Below, piece after piece: positions 1 through 4,189 of a stretch of DNA of 5,086 nt. The notes under the pieces were generated by a model. The model was not told the DNA's origin, did no database searches, and worked only from the letters and a program-made list of their open reading frames with translations. The stretch spans positions 1 to 5,086 of the forward strand of contig CAMHRJ010000179.1 of assembly GCA_946187475.1 (NCBI GenBank), read 5' to 3'. This DNA is from an uncultured Clostridia bacterium. GTDB taxonomy: Bacteria > Bacillota > Clostridia > Oscillospirales > Oscillospiraceae. The position numbers and the translations under genes are program-made. Each line of letters opens with the position of its first letter. Positions within the stretch are counted from its first letter, which is position 1.

Positions 1-13
1 AAGAGGTTTTTTC

Positions 14-57
14 TCCAAATTGTTGCTTAAATGTAAAATTTTAAGCAACAATTTGGA
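14..57. repeat. Perfect 18-bp inverted repeat, possible terminator
   Basis: Bases 14-31 are the exact reverse complement of 40-57, with an 8-nt loop at 32-39. The stem is AT-rich and begins 20 bp beyond the stop codon of the minus-strand carboxypeptidase gene, so a role in ending that transcript is possible. Neither strand shows a clean U tract straight after the stem: the minus strand continues A-rich, and the plus strand reaches TTTTT only about 10 nt later. It could equally be an operator for a gene left of the window or a small repeat. The structure is certain, the function is not. Confidence 0.5.
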
Positions 58-77
58 TGATTATTACTTTTTAGTTT

Positions 78-878
78 TTATTCATCATATAGAGCCAGGA
101 ATTCCTCCAGGCAGAGGCCGTGCTCCATGATATAGGCGGCGGCTTCCTCGCCCACATAGCGGAAGTGCCAGGGCTCGTAGATGACGCCGGTGATGTCCTC
201 CTTGTCCGCGGGATAGCGGAGGATGAAGCCATACTCGGCACAATGGGCCAGCAGCCACTGGAAGGTCTCGGTGTTCTCCAGGTCCTGGGTCAGGACGCTG
301 TAGTTGCCGTCGGTGATATCCGCGCAGAGGCCCAGCTGATGCTCGCTGGTGCCGGCGGGAAGGACGATGGTGGCAGCGCGCTCGGCGTCGCCGCCCAGCT
401 CCTGCACCTTTTGATTGAAGATGTAATTCTGCTCGTCATAGGAACGGTAGGTGGACTGCATGACCACGGTCAGGCCCTGGGCCCGGCCGGCTTCCACGAA
501 GTTCATCAGCGAAACCGCAGCGCGGCTGTCGAACGCGTTGTACCACTCCAGCTCCGTGAGCTCCGGCGGAGCGTAGTCCCCGATGGGATTGGAGGCGCTG
601 GCCAGCTTATACTGCCAGCTGCTCAGGTCGATGCGGGGCAGGCCCTTGGGATTCGGCGTGACCTCCGGCGTCTGGGCGATGGAGGGATTGGTGGGGTCCG
701 GCGTGCGAATCACCGTGGAGGCCAGCATGTCGAAGGAGGGCGCCGGTGAGGCCGAGGGAGAGAGATTGGCGGCGTAGATCACCTTGACGCGCACCAGCAG
801 GACCAGCGTCAGCACCACGGCCAGAAGGGCGCACAGCACACCCTGCATCACTTTTTTGGAGCTTACCATATCGTTCAT
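78..878 (-). CDS. VanY-type D-alanyl-D-alanine carboxypeptidase (peptidase M15B)
   Basis: The 266-residue product is a zinc D,D-carboxypeptidase predicted to trim the terminal D-Ala from peptidoglycan stem peptides outside the membrane. Residues 10-29 form one hydrophobic segment after a short basic N-terminus (signal anchor or signal peptide). Residues 40-80 are a Pro/Ser/Thr-rich linker, and the catalytic domain fills about 82-266. The M15B signatures are present: STYRS at 142-146, SEHQLG with zinc ligand H180, then D187, and EPWH with E235 as catalytic base and H238 as third ligand. The start is uncertain. The SD-like TTGGA directly abuts the ATG at 878, but lies 9 nt from an in-frame ATG at 869 (Met4), which may be the real start. 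The gene appears monocistronic with its own promoter. No vanR/S/H/A/X partners are visible, so a housekeeping wall-remodelling enzyme is likelier than glycopeptide resistance. Family assignment is strong; the physiological role is inferred. Confidence 0.93.
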   Translation of the reverse strand: MNDMVSSKKVMQGVLCALLAVVLTLVLLVRVKVIYAANLSPSASPAPSFDMLASTVIRTPDPTNPSIAQTPEVTPNPKGLPRIDLSSWQYKLASASNPIGDYAPPELTELEWYNAFDSRAAVSLMNFVEAGRAQGLTVVMQSTYRSYDEQNYIFNQKVQELGGDAERAATIVLPAGTSEHQLGLCADITDGNYSVLTQDLENTETFQWLLAHCAEYGFILRYPADKEDITGVIYEPWHFRYVGEEAAAYIMEHGLCLEEFLALYDE

Positions 879-883
879 TCCAA
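879..883 (-). promoter_or_regulatory. Shine-Dalgarno-like TTGGA that bears on the carboxypeptidase start
   Basis: On the minus strand TTGGA is followed at once by the ATG at 878-876, too close to serve it. It is 9 nt before the second in-frame ATG at 869-867, a workable distance. This favours translation from Met4, which would shorten the basic N-terminus by three residues and leave the hydrophobic segment intact. Confidence 0.4.
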
Positions 884-948
884 TCGTCGGCTTACTTCGT
901 GAAAAAATAATCGAATGGTTTCCATAAAACCGTTACCATAACGTCATT

Positions 949-977
949 ATCCTACCACTATTTTTGTGAAAGGTCAA
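949..977 (-). promoter_or_regulatory. Sigma-A-type promoter for the carboxypeptidase gene
   Basis: On the minus strand, TTGACC (977-972) is followed by a 17-nt spacer and TAGGAT (954-949), with a TG one base before the -10 box (extended -10). The -35 matches consensus at 5 of 6 positions and the -10 at 4 of 6. Transcription would begin near 942, giving a leader of roughly 65 nt. A small dyad at 931-943 (CGTTA-CCA-TAACG) overlaps the predicted start site. No other candidate in the gap is better. Confidence 0.55.
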
Positions 978-996
978 TCCTTTTTTTCGCGTTTAC

Positions 997-1025
997 TTGA
1001 CATAATTGATTGAAAAGTCTAAGAT
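997..1025 (+). promoter_or_regulatory. Sigma-A-type promoter for the ABC exporter gene
   Basis: A perfect TTGACA (997-1002) is separated by exactly 17 nt from TAAGAT (1020-1025). Transcription would start near 1032, leaving a leader of about 90 nt before the ATG at 1124. Its -35 box lies 19 bp from the -35 box of the leftward promoter, so the two genes diverge from back-to-back promoters. Confidence 0.75.
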
Positions 1026-1052
1026 AACTACAACAACTGCAGTCAGATTTTT

Positions 1053-1080
1053 ACAAGGGGTACGACCCCTTGTGGTTTTT
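1053..1080 (+). terminator. Terminator-like hairpin in the ABC exporter leader
   Basis: Bases 1053-1061 pair perfectly with 1065-1073 (9 bp, four consecutive G-C pairs, 3-nt loop), followed by GG and TTTTT at 1076-1080. The T tract is on the plus-strand side only. The hairpin sits between the promoter at 997-1025 and the ABC start codon, so it is either a leader attenuator or a dispersed palindromic repeat that resembles one. I found no clear competing anti-terminator helix and no known riboswitch. Confidence 0.5.
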
Positions 1081-1105
1081 CGCCAAAAAATATTTTTTTG
1101 AACAT

Positions 1106-1110
1106 TGGAG
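1106..1110 (+). promoter_or_regulatory. Ribosome binding site of the ABC exporter gene, long spacing
   Basis: TGGAG ends 13 nt before the ATG at 1124, longer than the usual 5-10 nt. No ATG, GTG or TTG in the same frame lies between, so 1124 is the only reasonable start. The frame stays open back to a TTG at 1070, but that codon is inside the leader hairpin and has no ribosome binding site. Confidence 0.55.
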
Positions 1111-1123
1111 CATAATTCTGTTT

Positions 1124-2875
1124 ATGAAAAGAGACTTTCATCAAAACGCGGTCCGGGTCTTTCTGACCTACTATAAGCCCCACTGGAAGCTGCTGGCCAT
1201 CGACATCGTGTGTGTGGTGTTCGCCGCATTCGCCAGCCTCCTGTTCCCCATCGCCTCCCGCAGCGCCATGCGGGAGCTGCTGCCGGCCCAGAAGTACGGC
1301 GCCTTCTTCGCCGTGATGGCCATTCTCTTCGGCGCCTATCTGATCAAGGCCCTGATGAGCTATTGCATGACCGTCATCGGCCACCGCTGCGGCATGTATA
1401 TGGAGGCGGACATGCGGGAAGACCTCTTCGGCCATCTGCAGGAGATGAGCTTCTCCTTTTTTGACCACAACCGCACCGGCGAGCTCATGAGCCGCATGAC
1501 CTCCGATCTCTTTTCCATCACGGAGGTGGCCCACCACGGGCCGGAGAACGTGATCACGGCGCTGATCACCCTGGTGGGTTCCGTTCTGATTCTGGTGCGC
1601 ATCCGCTGGGAGATCGCACTGGTGCTGTTCATCCTGGTACCCCTGAGCGTTTGGCTGACGCTGACCCAGCGCAGACGCATGAGCCGCACGAACATCGGCG
1701 TGAAGAAGCAGCAGGCGGAGATCAACGCTGTCATCGAGTCCGGCATCTCCGGCGTGCGCACGGCCAGAGCCTTCGCCAACGAGGATATGGAAAACGCCAA
1801 GTTCCGGGCCAGCAACGAGCGCTACAAGGGCTCCAAGCGGGAGTGGTACCGGGCCATGGGCACCTTCATGAGCGGCATGGAGTTCACCATGTCCGCCCTG
1901 CAGGTGGTGGTCATCGCTCTGGGCGGCTATTTCATCATGAAGGGCAAGATGGATTACATCGATCTGATCACCTTCTCCCTCTATGTCACCAGCTTCGTGA
2001 CGCCCATCCGCACCGTGGTGGTCTTCATGGAGACCTTCACCGACGGCATGGCGGGCTTCCAGCGGTTTCTGGAGCTCATGCGCACGGAGAGTCCCATTCA
2101 GGACGCACCCGACGCCGTGGAGCTCACGGAGGTGCGAGGCGCCGTGGAGTTCCGGGACGTGTCCTTCCACTATGACAACGGCAAGCCTGTGCTGGAGCAC
2201 GTGAATCTGGCCATTGAGCCGGGCAAGACCCTGGCGGTGGTGGGCCCCTCCGGCGGCGGGAAAACCACGCTCTGCCAACTGTTGCCGCGGTTCTATGACG
2301 TGACCGGCGGCGCTGTGCGGGTGGACGGAATCGACGTGCGGAGAATCACCCAGCGGAGCCTGCACCGGGCCATCGGCGTGCTGCAGCAGGACGTGTTCAT
2401 CTTCGCGGACACCATCCGGGAGAACATCCGCTACGGCCGGCCGGACGCCACCGATGAGGAGATCGTCGAGGCAGCCAGGCGGGCGGAGATCCACGAGGAC
2501 ATCCTCGCCATGCCCGACGGCTACGACACCTTCGTGGGTGAGCGGGGCGTGATGCTCTCCGGCGGTCAGAAGCAGCGCATCAGCATCGCCCGGGTGTTCC
2601 TGAAGAATCCGCCGGTGCTGATTCTGGATGAGGCCACCAGCGCCCTGGACTCCGTCACGGAGCAGCGCATCCAGGCCTCCCTGGACCAACTGGCCGTGGG
2701 CCGCACCACGCTGATCATCGCCCACCGGCTCTCCACCGTGCGCAGCGCCGACCGGGTGGCCGTGGTGGACGACACCCGCATCGCCGAGCAGGGCACCCAG
2801 GCGGAACTGCTGGAAAAAGACGGCCTCTACGCCGCACTCCTCCGGGCCCAGCAGCTGCCGACGCAGGAAGGGTGA
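1124..2875 (+). CDS. ABC exporter half-transporter (fused membrane and ATPase domains)
   Basis: The 583-residue product is an MsbA/BmrA/Sav1866-type exporter subunit that moves an unknown substrate out of the cell using ATP. The membrane domain has six hydrophobic segments, roughly residues 22-44, 58-84, 141-159, 163-181, 252-272 and 281-304. The nucleotide-binding domain spans about 338-578 with every motif intact: A-loop Y350, Walker A GPSGGGKTT 374-382, Q-loop Q422, signature LSGGQ 478-482, Walker B ending D502-E503, D-loop SALD 506-509, and switch H534. The length is normal for the family. Because the ATPase site is not degenerate and no second half-transporter is adjacent in the window, a homodimer is the simplest inference. 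The gene has its own promoter and appears monocistronic. Substrate (drug, lipid or peptide) cannot be read from the sequence; no peptidase C39 domain or bacteriocin gene is present. Confidence 0.95.
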   Translation: MKRDFHQNAVRVFLTYYKPHWKLLAIDIVCVVFAAFASLLFPIASRSAMRELLPAQKYGAFFAVMAILFGAYLIKALMSYCMTVIGHRCGMYMEADMREDLFGHLQEMSFSFFDHNRTGELMSRMTSDLFSITEVAHHGPENVITALITLVGSVLILVRIRWEIALVLFILVPLSVWLTLTQRRRMSRTNIGVKKQQAEINAVIESGISGVRTARAFANEDMENAKFRASNERYKGSKREWYRAMGTFMSGMEFTMSALQVVVIALGGYFIMKGKMDYIDLITFSLYVTSFVTPIRTVVVFMETFTDGMAGFQRFLELMRTESPIQDAPDAVELTEVRGAVEFRDVSFHYDNGKPVLEHVNLAIEPGKTLAVVGPSGGGKTTLCQLLPRFYDVTGGAVRVDGIDVRRITQRSLHRAIGVLQQDVFIFADTIRENIRYGRPDATDEEIVEAARRAEIHEDILAMPDGYDTFVGERGVMLSGGQKQRISIARVFLKNPPVLILDEATSALDSVTEQRIQASLDQLAVGRTTLIIAHRLSTVRSADRVAVVDDTRIAEQGTQAELLEKDGLYAALLRAQQLPTQEG

Positions 2876-2895
2876 ATTGATATTTAACCGGATTA

Positions 2896-3009
2896 AGAGT
2901 GGAGAGTTGAGCGTGAAGAGTGAAGATATGGTGTCGCTCCGCGACCCATTGAAAACGCATTATCTTTCAGTTTGCGTATCTCCACTCTCCACTCTTCACT
3001 CTTCACTCT
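2896..3009. repeat. MITE-like element of inverted heptad tandem repeats
   Basis: The left arm (2896-2930) is five consecutive 7-nt units: AGAGTGG, AGAGTTG, AGCGTGA, AGAGTGA, AGATATG. The right arm (2975-3009) carries five units on the opposite strand: AGAGTGA twice, AGAGTGG twice, then AGATACG. The arms form an imperfect 33-bp inverted repeat (27 of 33 positions) around a 44-bp centre, which contains a small GTCGC/GCGAC hairpin at 2933-2945. No transposase or gene is inside. It begins 20 bp after the ABC stop codon and ends before the terminator-like stem. It looks like a non-coding dispersed repeat; dispersal is inferred from its form, not shown here. Confidence 0.8.
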
Positions 3010-3029
3010 CGTTCTTGTTGAATTCAAAT

Positions 3030-3062
3030 AAGAATCCCCCGGCAAGGAGCCGGGGGATTCTT
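3030..3062 (+). terminator. GC-rich terminator-like stem after the ABC exporter gene
   Basis: Bases 3030-3043 pair perfectly with 3049-3062 (14 bp, containing CCCCCGGC/GCCGGGGG, 5-nt loop). The 3' arm ends in ATTCTT, a short and imperfect U-rich end with no true U tract after it. It is the only strong hairpin between the ABC gene and the next promoter, so it probably ends the ABC transcript. Its last two bases are the first two of the mtnN -35 box. Confidence 0.6.
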
Positions 3063-3089
3063 GACAGCAAAAACGTTATTCTCTATAAT
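3061..3089 (+). promoter_or_regulatory. Perfect consensus sigma-A promoter for mtnN
   Basis: TTGACA (3061-3066), a 17-nt spacer and TATAAT (3084-3089) match the housekeeping consensus at all 12 positions. Transcription would begin near 3096, giving a leader of about 29 nt. An imperfect dyad, AACGTTATT (3072-3080) against AATACGTT (3087-3094), flanks the -10 box and might bind a regulator. Otherwise the promoter looks strong and constitutive. Confidence 0.85.
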
Positions 3090-3110
3090 ACGTTACAGTC
3101 AAATTCCATT

Positions 3111-3116
3111 GAGGTG
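3111..3116 (+). promoter_or_regulatory. Ribosome binding site of mtnN
   Basis: GAGGTG lies 8 nt before the ATG at 3125, a good Shine-Dalgarno match at good spacing. It fixes the start of mtnN. Confidence 0.85.
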
Positions 3117-3124
3117 AAAACGAT

Positions 3125-3832
3125 ATGTCTCTGAATCCAAACAAGAAAACCATCGGCGTCATCGCCGCCATGGCCTCCGAAATCGACGCGCTGAAGGCCG
3201 CCCTGCCCGGCGCGGAGGAGGAAGTCATCAGCGGTGTGACCTATGTATACGGTGAGCTGGAGGGCTGCAATCTGGTGCTGGCCCAGTGCGGCATCGGCAA
3301 GGTGTTCGCCGCCATGTGCGCCCAGACCATGATTCTGCGCTTCCATCCGGACCAGCTGCTGAACATCGGCGTGGGCGGCTCTCTGACGCCAAAGCTGAAC
3401 ATCGCGGACGTGGGCGTGGCCTCCGCCGTGGTACAGCACGATATGGACACCACCTCTCTGGGCGACCAGCCGGGAATGGTCTCCGGCATCAGCGTGGTGG
3501 AGTTTCCCTGCGACCCTGCCATCGTATCGGACCTCTGCGGCCGCGCGAAAGCCCTGGGCATCCACTGTGAGACCGGCGTCATCGCCTCCGGCGATCAGTT
3601 CATCTGCGACGCGGACGTGAAAAAGCGCATCATCGACACCTTCGGCGCCATGGTCTGTGAGATGGAAGGCGGTGCCGTCGGACATGTTTGTTATGTAAAC
3701 CAAGTGCCCTTCGCCATCCTCCGCGCCGTCAGCGACAACGGCGACGAAAACGCCCACCGCTCCTATTCTGACGCCCTGGAGCGGGCCTCCGCCGTGGCGA
3801 CAGATATTGCGAAAAAGTACCTTGGCATGTAA
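3125..3832 (+). CDS. mtnN: 5'-methylthioadenosine/S-adenosylhomocysteine nucleosidase
   Basis: The 235-residue cytoplasmic enzyme hydrolyses the N-glycosidic bond of methylthioadenosine, S-adenosylhomocysteine and 5'-deoxyadenosine, releasing adenine. This relieves product inhibition of methyltransferases and radical-SAM enzymes and feeds methionine and autoinducer-2 recycling. Length matches the E. coli enzyme (232 residues). Family motifs are in order: GVIAAMASEI 11-20 with E19 matching E. coli E12, GIGK 56-59, GVGGSL 82-87, GVIASGDQFI 151-160, CEMEGGAVGHVC 178-189 with M180 and E181 (ribose contacts), and SDNGDE 203-208 with catalytic D204. MEGGA replaces the more usual MEATA/MEGAA wording but keeps the key residues. 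It has its own consensus promoter and a strong terminator, so it is probably a single-gene unit. Radical-SAM maturases of [FeFe] hydrogenases make 5'-deoxyadenosine, but the convergent orientation gives no evidence of a direct link with the hydrogenase next door. Confidence 0.95.
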   Translation: MSLNPNKKTIGVIAAMASEIDALKAALPGAEEEVISGVTYVYGELEGCNLVLAQCGIGKVFAAMCAQTMILRFHPDQLLNIGVGGSLTPKLNIADVGVASAVVQHDMDTTSLGDQPGMVSGISVVEFPCDPAIVSDLCGRAKALGIHCETGVIASGDQFICDADVKKRIIDTFGAMVCEMEGGAVGHVCYVNQVPFAILRAVSDNGDENAHRSYSDALERASAVATDIAKKYLGM

Positions 3833-3849
3833 TCTGATTCGGTTTACAT

Positions 3850-3886
3850 AAAAACGCCCCGGCTGGAATCCAGCCGGGGCGTTTTT
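3850..3886 (+). terminator. Strong rho-independent terminator of mtnN, bidirectional
   Basis: Bases 3850-3866 pair perfectly with 3870-3886 (17 bp, core CGCCCCGGCTGG, 3-nt loop AAT). The plus strand ends in GTTTTT, and the five A residues opening the stem give a T run on the minus strand. It starts 17 bp after the mtnN stop codon and would also block any readthrough coming from the hydrogenase side. Confidence 0.93.
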
Positions 3887-3912
3887 CGATGAGAGGAGAT
3901 GCAAATTGATAT

Positions 3913-3938
3913 TTGTAGGGGCGATTCACGAATCGCCC
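3913..3938. repeat. Short palindromic repeat unit beginning TTGTAGGGG
   Basis: TTGTAGGGG (3913-3921) leads into a hairpin in which GGGCGATT (3919-3926) pairs with AATCGCCC (3931-3938) around CACG. The same 9-mer TTGTAGGGG recurs in the same orientation at 3972-3980, where it opens the next element, so both look like members of one dispersed intergenic repeat family. I recall similar units in clostridial genomes; this was not checked here. Confidence 0.65.
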
Positions 3939-3970
3939 GTTGTGAAATCCTACCGCGCACCGGAATCGAA

Positions 3971-4095
3971 CTTGTAGGGGAGGGGCTGACTGAAAATCTT
4001 GCAAACTTGTTTGCTTAGATTTTCGTCCGTCATCGTGTCCCCTCCCGTTAACACAGGCATTCGTCGGCGGGAGGGGCAAGCCCCTCCCCTACGAG
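3971..4095. repeat. 125-bp palindromic element with 17-bp terminal inverted repeats
   Basis: The ends 3971-3987 and 4079-4095 pair over 17 positions with one G-T mismatch; the inner 14 bp are perfect (GTAGGGGAGGGGCT against its complement). Inside are two further hairpins. The first is 3988-4027, with GAAAATCT/AGATTTTC stacked on GCAAAC/GTTTGC. The second is 4039-4047 with 4068-4076 (CCCCTCCCG/CGGGAGGGG). Together they make a closed three-way-junction fold. An alternative hairpin, 4069-4077 with 4080-4088, would compete with it. No transposase, clear target-site duplication or known RNA family is recognised, so it is either a MITE-like repeat or a structured RNA. Confidence 0.75.
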
Positions 4096-4149
4096 CACCA
4101 TCAAAGTGCGGTATAATCCATCTCCCCGATAGATTCAAACTTGATATCC

Positions 4150-4184
4150 AAAAAAGAAGCCTGCGGCTGCAGGCTTCTTTTTTT
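4150..4184 (-). terminator. Rho-independent terminator of the hydrogenase gene, bidirectional
   Basis: Bases 4150-4164 pair perfectly with 4169-4183 (15 bp, core GAAGCCTGC, tetraloop GGCT). A run of six A residues on the left gives the minus-strand U tract, and seven T residues on the right give one for the plus strand. It lies 5 bp beyond the hydrogenase stop codon, so ending that transcript is its main role. Confidence 0.93.
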
Positions 4185-4189
4185 ATGGA

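Larger units (their letters stand above)
3833..4189. other. 357-bp non-coding stretch between convergent genes
   Basis: This gap between mtnN and the hydrogenase gene holds two bidirectional terminators at its ends and palindromic repeats between them, each listed separately. I see no convincing protein gene, tRNA or promoter. Its short open frames run across the repeats. A TATAAT at 4112-4117 has no -35 box at the right distance and no gene downstream. Confidence 0.7.

Noticed and set aside
120..749. A 209-codon plus-strand open frame opposite the carboxypeptidase gene
   Set aside because: It is an antisense shadow: the minus strand encodes intact M15B zinc-site motifs, and this frame has no recognisable domain or good ribosome binding site.
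78..878. Glycopeptide-resistance vanY as part of a van cluster
   Set aside because: No vanH, ligase, vanX or two-component genes are visible; the neighbour is a divergent ABC exporter, and M15B carboxypeptidases are common housekeeping enzymes.
1070..1123. TTG-initiated N-terminal extension of the ABC exporter by 18 residues
   Set aside because: The TTG lies in the leader hairpin with no Shine-Dalgarno sequence. The ATG at 1124 follows TGGAG, and the protein from there has normal family length.
1043..2725. A very long open frame (560 codons) on the minus strand opposite the ABC exporter gene
   Set aside because: Its His/Gly/Ala/Asp-rich composition is typical of the antisense reading of a GC-rich gene. 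The plus strand carries all ABC motifs, and no family motif appears on this strand.
2896..3009. Possible CRISPR array
   Set aside because: The repeat units are 7 nt in direct contact with no spacers, and the two blocks are inverted relative to each other.
2877..3134. An 85-codon plus-strand open frame after the ABC gene
   Set aside because: It runs through the heptad repeats, the terminator-like stem and the mtnN promoter, and overlaps the mtnN start; its sequence is repeat-derived.
4112..4117. TATAAT as a promoter -10 box on the plus strand
   Set aside because: No TTGACA-like hexamer lies 16-18 nt upstream, and the only gene to the right is on the minus strand.
3962..4143. Imperfect direct repeat flanking the 125-bp element (3962-3974 and 4131-4143) as a target-site duplication
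   Set aside because: Only 10 of 13 bases match, and the right copy lies 35 bp beyond the element's terminal inverted repeat, so it does not abut both ends as a duplication should.
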